Positions 14,461-23,652 of a DNA stretch of 64,000 bases are shown piece by piece. A program made the translations under genes and the position numbers. The notes beneath the pieces are model-generated. The model did no database searches. It saw only the letters and a list, made by a program, of their open reading frames with translations, and was not told the DNA's origin. Each line of letters starts with the position of its first letter. The first letter of the stretch is position 1. Source of the DNA: Streptomyces sp. NRRL F-6131 (GTDB lineage: Bacteria; Actinomycetota; Actinomycetes; Streptomycetales; Streptomycetaceae); the NCBI GenBank assembly GCA_000719695.1, contig JOHN01000010.1, positions 62,001-126,000 of the forward strand, in the 5' to 3' direction.

Positions 14461-16965
14461 TCAGTGCGCCGGGCGGAACCAGAGGGTCGCGAGCGGGGGG
14501 AGGACGACCTCGGCGCTGCGGGGCTGGCCGTTCCACTCGACGGCCTCGGACTTCACCGGGTGGGAGTTGCTCAGCCCGCCGCCGCCGTACGCCGCCGCGT
14601 CGGTGTTGAGGACCTCCTCCCAGAGCTGGTCGCGGCCGTCCAGCTCGGGCAGGCCGAGGCGGTGGCCGTGCCGGACCACGGGGGAGAAGTTGCAGACCGC
14701 GACCAGCGGGGTGCCGTCGGCGGCGTACCGGACGAAGGAGAGCAGGTTGTCCTCGGCGGCGCCGCCGTCGAGCCAGCGGAAGCCGGCCGGGGTGCTGTCC
14801 TGCTCCCACAGGGCGGGGGAGTCGAGGTAGCGGCGGTTGAGGTCGCCGACGAGCCGCCGGACCCCGAGGTGGTCCCGGTGGGCCGGCCACTGCTCGTCGA
14901 GCACCCACCACTGCGGGCCCTGCTCGTGGTCCCACTCCGCGCCCTGGGCGAACTCCTGTCCCATGAAGAGGAGTTGCTTGCCGGGGTGGGCCCACATGAA
15001 GCCGAGGTAGGCGCGGTGGTTGGCGCGCTGCTGCCACCAGTCGCCGGGCATCTTGGCGACCAGCGCCTGCTTGCCGTGCACCACCTCGTCGTGCGAGATC
15101 GGCAGGACGTAGTTCTCCGACCAGGCGTACACCAGCGAGAAGGTGATCTCGTTGTGGTGGAACCTCCGGTGCACCGGGTCCTTGCCCATGTAGACCAGGG
15201 AGTCGTGCATCCAGCCCATGTTCCACTTGAGCCCGAAGCCGAGGCCGCCCCGGTCGGTGGGCCGGGTGACGCCGTCCCAGGCGGTGGACTCCTCGGCGAC
15301 GGTGATCACGCCGGGGCAGCGCCGGTAGACGGTGGCGTTCATCTCCTGGAGGAAGGCCGCCGCGTCGAGGTTCTCCCGCCCGCCGTACTGGTTGGGGGTC
15401 CAGGCGCCGCCCTCGCGCGAGTAGTCGAGGTAGAGCATGGAGGCGACGGCGTCCACCCGCAGGCCGTCGACGTGGAACTCCTCGCACCAGTAGACGGCGT
15501 TGGCCACCAGGAAGTTGCGCACCTCGACCCGGCCGTAGTCGAACTCCAGGGTGCCCCAGTCCGGGTGCTCGGCGCGCAGCGGGTCGGCGGGCTCGTACAG
15601 CGGCTCGCCGTCGAAGCGGGCGAGCGCGAAGTCGTCCTTGGGGAAGTGCGCGGGGACCCAGTCGACGATGACGCCGATGCCGTGCCGGTGCAGGGTGTCG
15701 ACCAGGAAGCGGAAGTCGTCGGGGCCGCCGAGCCGGGCGGTGGGGGCGTAGTAGCCGGACACCTGGTAGCCCCAGGAGCCGCCGAACGGGTGTTCCATCA
15801 CCGGCATGAACTCCACGTGGGTGAAGTTCAGCTCCTGGAGGTAGCGCGGCAGTTCGGCGGCGATGGCGCGGTAGGAGGTGAGGTCGGGCCGCCAGGACGC
15901 CAGGTGCAGCTCGTACACCGACATCGGGGCGCGGTGGTGCGCGGTGCGGGCCCGGCGGGCCATCCACTCGCCGTCCTGCCAGCGGTAGGAGGAGCTGGTG
16001 ACGACCGAGGCGGTGCCGGGCGGCAGCTGTGCGGCCCGGGCCAGCGGGTCGGCCTTGTCGAGGACGGCGCCGTGCCGGGTGTGGATCTCGTACTTGTACT
16101 GGGCGCCCTCGCCGAGGTCGGGGACGAAGAGCTCCCAGACGCCGGAGGAGCCGAGCGAGCGCATCGGGTGGCCGGTGCCGTCCCAGTGGTTGAAGTCGCC
16201 GATCAGCCGCACGCCGGCGGCGTTCGGCGCCCAGACCGCGAACGCGGTGCCGCGCACCCCGCCGACGGTGCGCACGTGCGAGCCGAGCGCCTGCCAGAGC
16301 TGCTCGTGCCGGCCCTCGGAGATCAGGTGCAGGTCGAGTTCGCCGAGGGTGGGCGGGGTCCGGTAGCCGTCGTGCTGGCGCAGCGGCTCGGCGCCGGGGT
16401 AGCCGACCAGCAGCCGGTAGTCGGGGGCCTCCGCGGCCGCCAGCAGTCCGGTGAACAGGCCGCCCTGCTGGTGGGTGAGTTCGACGGGGCCCTGGTCGGT
16501 CTCCACCAGGACCCGGTCGGCGAACGGGCGGAGCACCCGGATCGCGGTGCCGCCGTGGACGGGGTGGGCACCGAGCAGGGCGTGCGGGTCGTGGTGCTGG
16601 CCGCCGACCAGCCGGTCCACCTCGCCGGGCGGCAGCGGCGCCTCGGGCAGCCGCAGCGCCCCGGCGGTCACCGGGGCGGCCGCGTCGTCGACGGGCGCGG
16701 GCGGCGCGGGCACGGGCGTGGCGTGCGCGGGCGTGGCGGGCACGGAACCGGAGGACGCGGCACCGCCGGACGCGGGGGTGGCGCGCGCCGAGCCGCCGGA
16801 CGCGGAACCGCCGGGCGTCGACCCGGTGGCGCGCGCGGCCGCCGCGGTGGGTGCCGGCTCGGACCGCCGGGCGGCGGCGGGCTCGCGCTTCGGGGAGTCC
16901 GGGCCGGCCAGGAAGGTGGCCGGCACGGTGCGGGTGGTGCGGCCTGGCGGGTCGAGCGGCGTCAC
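14461..16965 (-). CDS. glgB: 1,4-alpha-glucan branching enzyme
   Basis: Introduces alpha-1,6 branches into linear alpha-1,4-glucan made by GlgE or GlgA. 834 residues: a low-complexity Ala/Pro/Gly/Ser extension (1-~100), a CBM48-type beta domain (~130-230), a second beta domain (~235-330, FAVWAPNAAGVRLIGDFNHWDG), and the GH13 barrel. Asp505 (GLRVDAV) is the nucleophile and Glu558 (VAEES) the acid/base; their 53-residue spacing equals that of E. coli GlgB. SHDEVVHGK supplies the third acid. The GTG start at 16965 follows AGGAGG by 8 nt. The extension is missing from typical homologues of ~730 residues. It is the last gene of the treS-mak-glgB direction, 235 bp after mak. Confidence 0.95.
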   Translation of the reverse strand: MTPLDPPGRTTRTVPATFLAGPDSPKREPAAARRSEPAPTAAAARATGSTPGGSASGGSARATPASGGAASSGSVPATPAHATPVPAPPAPVDDAAAPVTAGALRLPEAPLPPGEVDRLVGGQHHDPHALLGAHPVHGGTAIRVLRPFADRVLVETDQGPVELTHQQGGLFTGLLAAAEAPDYRLLVGYPGAEPLRQHDGYRTPPTLGELDLHLISEGRHEQLWQALGSHVRTVGGVRGTAFAVWAPNAAGVRLIGDFNHWDGTGHPMRSLGSSGVWELFVPDLGEGAQYKYEIHTRHGAVLDKADPLARAAQLPPGTASVVTSSSYRWQDGEWMARRARTAHHRAPMSVYELHLASWRPDLTSYRAIAAELPRYLQELNFTHVEFMPVMEHPFGGSWGYQVSGYYAPTARLGGPDDFRFLVDTLHRHGIGVIVDWVPAHFPKDDFALARFDGEPLYEPADPLRAEHPDWGTLEFDYGRVEVRNFLVANAVYWCEEFHVDGLRVDAVASMLYLDYSREGGAWTPNQYGGRENLDAAAFLQEMNATVYRRCPGVITVAEESTAWDGVTRPTDRGGLGFGLKWNMGWMHDSLVYMGKDPVHRRFHHNEITFSLVYAWSENYVLPISHDEVVHGKQALVAKMPGDWWQQRANHRAYLGFMWAHPGKQLLFMGQEFAQGAEWDHEQGPQWWVLDEQWPAHRDHLGVRRLVGDLNRRYLDSPALWEQDSTPAGFRWLDGGAAEDNLLSFVRYAADGTPLVAVCNFSPVVRHGHRLGLPELDGRDQLWEEVLNTDAAAYGGGGLSNSHPVKSEAVEWNGQPRSAEVVLPPLATLWFRPAH

Positions 16966-16980
16966 GGCGAGGACCTCCTG

Positions 16981-17105
16981 AGGCGGGGCGGGGCGGGGCG
17001 CGGATTCGGGGGGAGGGGCTGCGGATGCGGGTGCGGATGGGGCTGCGGGTGCGGGTGCCGGCGGGACCGTCGGTGCCGGGGAGGGCGGGCGGCGGGACGG
17101 AGGTC
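16981..17105 (-). repeat. G-rich degenerate repeats between mak and glgB
   Basis: The plus strand is a run of short G-tracts (GGGGCGGGG, then units like GCGGATGCGGGTGCGGATGG) at about 6-bp pitch. The glgB mRNA leader would be C-rich here while the plus strand could form G-quadruplexes. No gene is apparent in 16966-17200. Confidence 0.45.
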
Positions 17106-17200
17106 CGGCGGGTGACCCGGGTGGGGCCGGGTCGGGCGGGGGAGGGGGTGGCCCCCGGTGGAGCGGGGGCCGGGCCGGCCGGCGAGGGGGGCGCGGCGGA

Positions 17201-18691
17201 TCAGACGGTGAGCGCGAGCCGGTTGATCGCGGCCAGCGGGATCGGCAGCCAGCCGGGTCGGTGCCGGGCCTCGTAGACCACCTCGTACACGGCCTTGTCG
17301 ATCTCCAGCGCGCGCATCAGCTCCGGCGAGGCCGCCGGGTCGGTGCCGCCGCCCGCGGTGTAGCCGGCGCAGAAGGCGGTGCGGTTGCGCTGCGCCCAGG
17401 CGGCGGCGAGGTGGGCCAGCTCCGGGTCGGGCGGCCCGCCGGCCAGCAGGTGGGCGGCGGCGTAGTCGAAGGAGCGGAGCATCGCGGCGACGTCCCGCAG
17501 TGCGGTCTGCGGTTCGCGCCGCTCGGCGACCGACTTGGCCGGCTCGCCCTCGAAGTCCAGCAGGACCCAGCCGTGCGGGGTGCGCATCGCCTGGCCGAGG
17601 TGCAGGTCGCCGTGGATCCGCTGGACCGGCAGGCCGTCCGGGTGGGCGTCCGCCATCTGTCCGAAGGCCGAGCGCAGCGCGCCCCGGTAGCGCAGCAGCC
17701 CGGGGACGGCGGCGACCGCGCTGTCCAGCCGGTCGGCCATGGCGGTGGCCAACTGCCGGGTCTGCGCGCGGTCCAGCCGGGCGACCGGCATCGAGCGGGA
17801 GAGCACCCGGTGCACCTCGGCGGTGGCCCGGCCGAGCCGGTGCGCCTCGATGGCGAAGTTGCCGGGCGAGGGGTCGCCCTTCAGCCGCCCGACCTGGTCG
17901 AGGGCGAGTTCCCAGCCGTCCTCGGCCTCCGGGAGGTAGCGCTGGAGCAGCCCGAGGGTGGCCGGCTCGGCGCGCTCCAGGCGGCTCTCGAACCAGGCGG
18001 CGACCCGGGGGATGCGGGTCGAGCCGGCCCGGGAGAGCGCCAGCGAGAGTTCGAGGTCGGGGTTGGTGCCCGGGTGGACGCGCCGGAACAGCTTCAGGAT
18101 GTAGGAGGTGCCGTAGATGACCGAGCTGTTGGACTGCTCGGCGGTGGAGGCCCGGCCGGGCAGGTTGGTGGGCAGCCCGGAGCCGGGGGTGCGGCGGAAG
18201 GAGAGCGAGCCGAACCGATCACCGGTGGCCAGGTGCTCCAGCAGCCGCCCGGTCAGCTCCGGGTCGTGCACCGCGTCGTAGAGCGTCGCCCCGTCGTACG
18301 GGCCCTGGGTGAGCCGGCCGAGGACGGCGTTCGGTTCGACGGTGGCCGGGCCCTGTGAGCGGATGCCGAGCAGCAGTTGGTACAGGTCGCCGTGCGGCGC
18401 GCCGGTGGTGGCGGCGTGCTCGACCCGGAGCAGCAGGTGCAGCAGGGCGGGGTCGCCGACCTGCAGGGGAGTGCCGACCACGGGGGTGAGGCGGGTGATC
18501 GGCCGTCCCTTCCCGGCGTACCAGCGCTGGCTGGGGAGCCACTCGGCGATCAGCGGCAGCGCCGCCTGGACGAGTTCGCTCACCCCCAGGGCGGTCCTCC
18601 GGACCCCGGTACCCCGCGGGACGGCCGACGCGGCGGGGCCGGCGGGGGCGTCATGGTGCAGGGGGGCTTGCGAACGGGAGGTTTCGGACAT
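17201..18691 (-). CDS. mak: Maltokinase (GlgE pathway)
   Basis: Phosphorylates maltose with ATP to give maltose-1-phosphate, the donor for GlgE. 496 residues, with a short disordered start then the Mak N-terminal cap (ALPLIAEWLPSQRWYAGKGR) and an APH-type kinase fold. The catalytic loop HGDLHLGQ and the metal-binding DFEGEP are intact. The C-terminal helix (EIDKAVYEVVYEARHRPGW) is typical. It is a separate protein from TreS, as in many streptomycetes, whereas other actinobacteria fuse the two. ATG 18691 has a purine-rich AAGGGAG very close upstream. It lies between treS (243 bp upstream) and glgB. Confidence 0.95.
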   Translation of the reverse strand: MSETSRSQAPLHHDAPAGPAASAVPRGTGVRRTALGVSELVQAALPLIAEWLPSQRWYAGKGRPITRLTPVVGTPLQVGDPALLHLLLRVEHAATTGAPHGDLYQLLLGIRSQGPATVEPNAVLGRLTQGPYDGATLYDAVHDPELTGRLLEHLATGDRFGSLSFRRTPGSGLPTNLPGRASTAEQSNSSVIYGTSYILKLFRRVHPGTNPDLELSLALSRAGSTRIPRVAAWFESRLERAEPATLGLLQRYLPEAEDGWELALDQVGRLKGDPSPGNFAIEAHRLGRATAEVHRVLSRSMPVARLDRAQTRQLATAMADRLDSAVAAVPGLLRYRGALRSAFGQMADAHPDGLPVQRIHGDLHLGQAMRTPHGWVLLDFEGEPAKSVAERREPQTALRDVAAMLRSFDYAAAHLLAGGPPDPELAHLAAAWAQRNRTAFCAGYTAGGGTDPAASPELMRALEIDKAVYEVVYEARHRPGWLPIPLAAINRLALTV

Positions 18692-18934
18692 GACTCCCTT
18701 TCCCCGGAAGAGCTGGGCGGATCGCCCGACGGGTCTGGCCGGGTCCGTCAGTCTTCCGGATTGCGGCGGCGCGGCGGCGCGGCACGCGAGCGCTGGGCCC
18801 GGGTGTCACGCCTTCGTGTGGGTGGCCGTTGGGCTGTTCTCCGTACGCGGTGGTGCAGAGACGACCGGGGGCGCGGGGTACGAACTCGCGCCCCCGGAGG
18901 GTTCGGTGAAAGGCCTGCGGCGGGTGCCGGATCG

Positions 18935-20659
18935 TTACTTCGATCGCCTGGTTCCGCTCAGCCGGGGGGGCCGGCGGAGCTGGAACCAGTAGAAGCCGTG
19001 GCCGGCCAGGGTGAGCAGGTACGGCCACTCGCCGATCGAGGGGAAGCGCACCCCGCCGATCAGCTCGACCGGGTACCGTCCGCCGTACTGCCGCAGGTCC
19101 AGTTCGGTCGGCTGCGCGAACCTGGAGAAGTTGTTCACGCACATGACCAGGTCCCCCTCGTGCTCGCGGACGAAGGCCAGCACCGCGGGGTTGCTGGAGG
19201 GCAGCTCGGTGTAGGTGCCGAGGCCGAACGCCGGATTGAGCTTGCGGATCTCGATCATGCGACGTGTCCAGTGCAGCAGCGAACTCGAACTGCTCTGCTG
19301 CGCCTCGACGTTGGTCACCTGGTAGCCGTACACCGGATCCATGATGGGCGGCAGACTGAGCCTGCCCGGGTCGGCCGAGGAGAAACCCGCGTTGCGGTCC
19401 GGGGTCCACTGCATCGGGGTCCGGACGCCGTCCCGGTCGCCCAGCCAGATGTTGTCCCCCATGCCGATCTCGTCGCCGTAGTAGAGCACCGGCGAGCCGG
19501 GCAGGGAGAGCAGCAGGGCGGTGAAGAGCTCGATCTGGTTGTGGTCGTTCTCCAGCAGCGGGGCGAGCCGCCGGCGGATGCCCACGTTGGCGCGCATCCG
19601 CGGGTCCTTGGCGTACTCCGCGTACATGTAGTCGCGCTCCTCGTCGGTGACCATCTCCAGGGTCAGCTCGTCGTGGTTGCGCAGGAAGATGCCCCACTGG
19701 CAGCCGTGCGGGATGTTGGGCGTCTTGGCGAGGATCTCCGAGACGGGGTAGCGGGACTCCCGGCGGACCGCCATGAAGATCCGGGGCATCACCGGGAAGT
19801 GGAACGCCATGTGGCACTCGTCGCCGCCGGAGGCGAAGTCGCCGAAGTAGTCGACGACGTCCTCCGGCCACTGGTTGGCCTCGGCGAGCAGCACGGTGTC
19901 CGGGTAGTCCGCGTCGATCTCCTTGCGGACCCGCTGGAGGAACTCGTGGGTCTCCGGCAGGTTCTCGCAGTTGGTGCCCTCGCGGGCGAACAGGTACGGG
20001 ACCGCGTCCAGCCGGAACCCGTCGATGCCGAGGTCGAGCCAGAACCGCAGCCCGGCGATCATCTCGTCCTGGACGCGGGGGTTGTCGTAGTTGAGGTCCG
20101 GCTGGTGGGAGAAGAACCGGTGCCAGAAGTACTGCTTGCGCACCGGGTCGTACGTCCAGTTGGAGGTCTCGGTGTCGACGAAGATGATCCGGGCGTCGGG
20201 GTACTGCTTGTCGTCGTCGGCCCACATGTAGAAGTCGCCGTACGGACCGTCCGGGTCCTCCCGGGAGGCCTGGAACCACGGGTGCTGGTCGCTGGTGTGG
20301 TTCATGACGAAGTCGATGATCACGCGCATGCCGCGGGCGTGCGCGGCGTCCACGAACTCCATGAAGTCGGCGAGGTCGCCGAACTCCGGCAGCACCGACT
20401 TGTAGTCGGACACGTCGTACCCGCCGTCGCGCAGCGGCGAGGCGAAGAACGGCGGCAGCCAGAGGCAGTCGACCCCGAGCCACTGCAGGTAGTCGAGCTT
20501 GGACGTGAGCCCCTTGAGGTCCCCGATCCCGTCGCCGTTGCTGTCCTGGAAGGACCGCACCAGCACCTCGTAGAAGACCGCACGCTTGAACCACTCGGGG
20601 TCCAGGTCCTTCTTCGAGGTCTCCGGGAAGATGTCGGGGACGGGCTCGTTCACTGTCAC
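18935..20659 (-). CDS. treS: Trehalose synthase / maltose isomerase
   Basis: GH13 enzyme that interconverts trehalose and maltose, feeding maltose to Mak. 574 residues starting [16 protein letters not shown]. Catalytic residues are Asp218 (DGFRLDAV), Glu260 (LLAEANQ) and Asp330 (RNHDELT); the 42- and 112-residue spacings match those I recall for mycobacterial TreS. The C-terminal beta domain is present and there is no maltokinase fusion. The GTG start overlaps the glgE stop by 4 bp (GTGA), so GlgE and TreS are translationally coupled. The 243-bp gap to mak shows no gene. Confidence 0.96.
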   Translation of the reverse strand: MTVNEPVPDIFPETSKKDLDPEWFKRAVFYEVLVRSFQDSNGDGIGDLKGLTSKLDYLQWLGVDCLWLPPFFASPLRDGGYDVSDYKSVLPEFGDLADFMEFVDAAHARGMRVIIDFVMNHTSDQHPWFQASREDPDGPYGDFYMWADDDKQYPDARIIFVDTETSNWTYDPVRKQYFWHRFFSHQPDLNYDNPRVQDEMIAGLRFWLDLGIDGFRLDAVPYLFAREGTNCENLPETHEFLQRVRKEIDADYPDTVLLAEANQWPEDVVDYFGDFASGGDECHMAFHFPVMPRIFMAVRRESRYPVSEILAKTPNIPHGCQWGIFLRNHDELTLEMVTDEERDYMYAEYAKDPRMRANVGIRRRLAPLLENDHNQIELFTALLLSLPGSPVLYYGDEIGMGDNIWLGDRDGVRTPMQWTPDRNAGFSSADPGRLSLPPIMDPVYGYQVTNVEAQQSSSSSLLHWTRRMIEIRKLNPAFGLGTYTELPSSNPAVLAFVREHEGDLVMCVNNFSRFAQPTELDLRQYGGRYPVELIGGVRFPSIGEWPYLLTLAGHGFYWFQLRRPPRLSGTRRSK

Positions 20660-23007
20660 GCTGGGTTCCTCCGAACCGTGAGGAGGTGGGCCGGCTCGGC
20701 TGAGGGGTCGAGCCGGACGTAGTTGTGCCGGCCCCAGGTGTAGGCGGCACCGGTGAGCTCGTCGTGGACCGCGTACGGCCCGTCCCCGTCCAGGGTGACG
20801 GTGGCCTCCTGGACGTGACGGGGGTCCAGGTTGACCACGGTGATGAGGTGGTCGGTGAGGCCGTCGGGCGTCAGCGCGGTCTTGGAGTAGGCGAGCACCT
20901 GGTCGTTGTCGGTGGGGTGGAAGCGCAGCGAACGCAGCTGCTGGAGTGCCGGGTGACGGCGGCGCAGCCGGTTCAGGACGGTGAGCAACGGGGCGAGGGT
21001 GTCGGTGCGGCTCCAGTCCCGGGGGCGCAGTTCGTACTTCTCCGAGTGCAGGTACTCCTCGGAGCCGGGGTGGGCCGGCTCGTTCTCGTAGAGCTCGTAG
21101 CCGGCGTACACGCCGTAGCTGGGGGAGAGGGTGGCCGCCAGGACGGCGCGGACCGCGAACGCGGCCGGACCGCCGTGCTGGAGGTAGGCGTGCAGGATGT
21201 CGGGGGTGCTGGTGAAGAAGTTGGGGCGCATGTACGAGGCCGCGTCACCGCTGAGCTCGGTGAGGTACTCGGTGAGTTCGGCCTTGGTGTTGCGCCAGGT
21301 GAAGTACGTGTACGACTGGTGGAAACCGATCTTCCCCAGGGTGTGCATCATCGCGGGGCGGGTGAAGGCCTCGGCGAGGAAGACGACGTCCGGGTCGGTG
21401 CGGGCGATGTCGGCGAGGACCCGCTCCCAGAAGACCACCGGTTTGGTGTGCGGGTTGTCGACCCGGAAGATCCGCACCCCGTGCGCCATCCAGAACCGGA
21501 GGATCCTGATCGTCTCCTTGACGATTCCGTCCATGTCCTGGTCGAAGTTGATCGGATAAATATCCTGATATTTCTTCGGCGGATTCTCGGCGTAGGCGAT
21601 GGTGCCGTCCACGCGGTGACTGAACCATTCCGGATGCTTGTTCACCCAGGGGTGGTCCGGGGAGCACTGCAGTGCGAAGTCCAGCGCCACCTCCAGGTGC
21701 AGCGCGGCGGCCTCGGCGACGAAGTGGTCGAAGTCCTCGATCGTGCCGAGGTCCGGGTGGACGGCGTCGTGGCCGCCCTCCGGGGAGCCGATCGCCCACG
21801 GCGAGCCGACGTCGTGCGGACCGGCCGTCAGGCTGTTGTCCGGGCCCTTGCGGAAGGCTCGCCCGATCGGGTGGACCGGCGGCAGGTAGACCACGTCGAA
21901 GCCCATCGCGGCGACCGCCGGCAGCCGTTCCGCGGCGGTCCGCAGGGTGCCCGAACGCGGCGGCTCCACCCCGGCCGGGTCGACCACCGCACCCTCGGAG
22001 CGCGGGAAGAACTCGTACCAGGAGCCGAACAGCGCCCGCTCCCGGTCCACCTGGAGCGGCGCCGGCCGGGAGGCGCTCACCAGTTCGCGCAGCGGGAAGC
22101 GGCCCAGCAGCTCCTGCACCTCGGGGGCGAGCGCGGCGGCCAGCCGCGACAGCGGCGGCAGGCCCGGGTCGCGCAGCGCGTCGGCGGCCGCCAGCACCAC
22201 CGCCCGGCCGTCCTTCTTCGGCACCCCGGTGGCGGCGCGTTCCAGCAGCTGCGCGCCCTCCTCCAGGACGAGCGCGGTGTCGATCCCGGCCGGCAGCTTG
22301 ATCGACGCGGCCTTGCGCCAGGTGGCCAGCGGGTCGGACCAGGCCTCGACCACGAAGGACCAGCGGCCGGGGGCCGTCGGGGTGACGTACGCGCCCCAGC
22401 GGTCGCTGCCCTCGGCCAGCTCGCGCATCGGCGTCCAGGGGCCGCCGCGGCCGCGCGGGTCGCGCAGCACCACATTGGCGGCGACCGCGTCGTGGCCCTC
22501 GCGGAACACGGTCGCGCAGACCCGGAAGGTCTCGCCCACCACGGCCTTGGCCGGGCGGCGGCCGGCGTCTACGAGGGGGCTGACGTCCAGGACGGGGATG
22601 CGGCCGATCACGGTGTCGCTCTCTGTCGTCGTGCGGGCGGTCTTGCGGGTGGTGGCGGGTTTCGCGCGCGCCCGGCCGGCGGCCGGCCGCTCGGCGGCGG
22701 CCCGGGCCGGTGCGGCGCCCGCGGCCTTCGTGGGGGCGGGTTCGGCGGTGCTCGCGCTGCGACGGGTGGTGGTGCGCCTGCGCGGGGCCTCGGCCCGGGT
22801 CGACCCCGGGGCGGTCCGGTCGTCCTCGGCCCCGGGTTCTCGGGCCGGCTCGTCCGGTCGCTCCGTCCGGACGGCCCCGGCGCCCCGGGGCCCCGGCATC
22901 GCCGGGTCTGTCCGAGTGTCAGAATCCGCCCGTCCGGCGGATTCCGCGACCGCTGCGTCGACGGTGTCGGCCACCGGTGTGGACTGGTCCCGCGTGTCGC
23001 CGTGCAT
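20656..23007 (-). CDS. glgE: Alpha-1,4-glucan:maltose-1-phosphate maltosyltransferase
   Basis: Transfers maltosyl units from maltose-1-phosphate to the non-reducing end of alpha-glucans, the polymerase of the GlgE pathway. 783 residues. An Ala/Arg/Thr/Pro-rich extension (1-~130) precedes the conserved core beginning [20 protein letters not shown]. Asp517 (IFRVDNPH) is the nucleophile and Glu546 (FLAEAF) the acid/base; the 29-residue spacing equals that of S. coelicolor GlgE (Asp394, Glu423). ATG 23007 is chosen because AGGAG lies 6 nt upstream; the frame stays open to 23295 without a good start. Codons for residues 479-484 (21556-21573) are AT-rich and rare. It is first in the minus-strand pathway unit. 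Confidence 0.95.
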   Translation of the reverse strand: MHGDTRDQSTPVADTVDAAVAESAGRADSDTRTDPAMPGPRGAGAVRTERPDEPAREPGAEDDRTAPGSTRAEAPRRRTTTRRSASTAEPAPTKAAGAAPARAAAERPAAGRARAKPATTRKTARTTTESDTVIGRIPVLDVSPLVDAGRRPAKAVVGETFRVCATVFREGHDAVAANVVLRDPRGRGGPWTPMRELAEGSDRWGAYVTPTAPGRWSFVVEAWSDPLATWRKAASIKLPAGIDTALVLEEGAQLLERAATGVPKKDGRAVVLAAADALRDPGLPPLSRLAAALAPEVQELLGRFPLRELVSASRPAPLQVDRERALFGSWYEFFPRSEGAVVDPAGVEPPRSGTLRTAAERLPAVAAMGFDVVYLPPVHPIGRAFRKGPDNSLTAGPHDVGSPWAIGSPEGGHDAVHPDLGTIEDFDHFVAEAAALHLEVALDFALQCSPDHPWVNKHPEWFSHRVDGTIAYAENPPKKYQDIYPINFDQDMDGIVKETIRILRFWMAHGVRIFRVDNPHTKPVVFWERVLADIARTDPDVVFLAEAFTRPAMMHTLGKIGFHQSYTYFTWRNTKAELTEYLTELSGDAASYMRPNFFTSTPDILHAYLQHGGPAAFAVRAVLAATLSPSYGVYAGYELYENEPAHPGSEEYLHSEKYELRPRDWSRTDTLAPLLTVLNRLRRRHPALQQLRSLRFHPTDNDQVLAYSKTALTPDGLTDHLITVVNLDPRHVQEATVTLDGDGPYAVHDELTGAAYTWGRHNYVRLDPSAEPAHLLTVRRNPA

Positions 23008-23652
23008 GCCAAACTCCTGCCCGAGATCGGCGGCAGCTCCCGCGGGCCGGCGGGGCCAGGGGAGTACCGGGAGGACTGCTGGGTGGGGAGGACGTGCGAC
23101 CGGAAGCCTGCCCGCGCCGCCGTTCCGGGCAACCTGCCCCGCTCCCGCCGAGCCCGTGGCGGAGAGCCCGAGAGCCCGCGCGCGTTCCGGCGCACGCCTC
23201 TGGAAGCGCGCCCCTGGACCACCCAACCCACCCGTGAACGAGCAGGGCGAGCGCGAGGACACGCGGCGGTCCGCGGTGGACGCCGAATGGACCAATCAGG
23301 ATGAGGAACGGTCAACGCGAAAAGGATTCGGACGTGCTGCTTCGCGGGAGAACGCCACCCGTCTCCGCACTGCCCGCGACACCGACGTCCGGGCCTCATC
23401 CTCGCACCGGTGGGCCCGATTCCGCAGCGGTACGCGAGGAGTTCCGGGAGTGATCGGGCGCGGGTCCTCCGGTGGAAATGGATCTGTTCCGCGGTGTTCA
23501 CGCATTGGTGGCGCGGCGCCCCGGAAAGTGCGCCTCGTGCGCCCCCCGTGCAGACCAATGCGCCGAATGCGATCTCATCAATAGGCCGAACGGATGCCGA
23601 ATAGCCCAACTGACGCACCATCATGCCATCGGGCGCGGCTACGCTTCACGCC
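23008..23652. promoter_or_regulatory. Divergent control region between glgE and glgP
   Basis: 645 bp between divergent glgE and glgP start codons with no convincing gene. The glgP-proximal half is less GC-rich than the flanks, as expected of promoters; no consensus -35/-10 pair stands out. A TACGCT box at 23640-23645 lies 7 nt before the glgP GTG, so a leaderless glgP mRNA is possible. Confidence 0.4.

Noticed and set aside
16966..17200. CRISPR array in the G-rich repeats
   Set aside because: Units are degenerate, ~6-12 bp and without unique spacers, and no cas genes are present.
23623..23652. Start of glgP at ATG 23623
   Set aside because: Ten extra residues not seen in the family; GTG 23653 gives the usual VKAIRRFTVR start, though neither has a good ribosome site.
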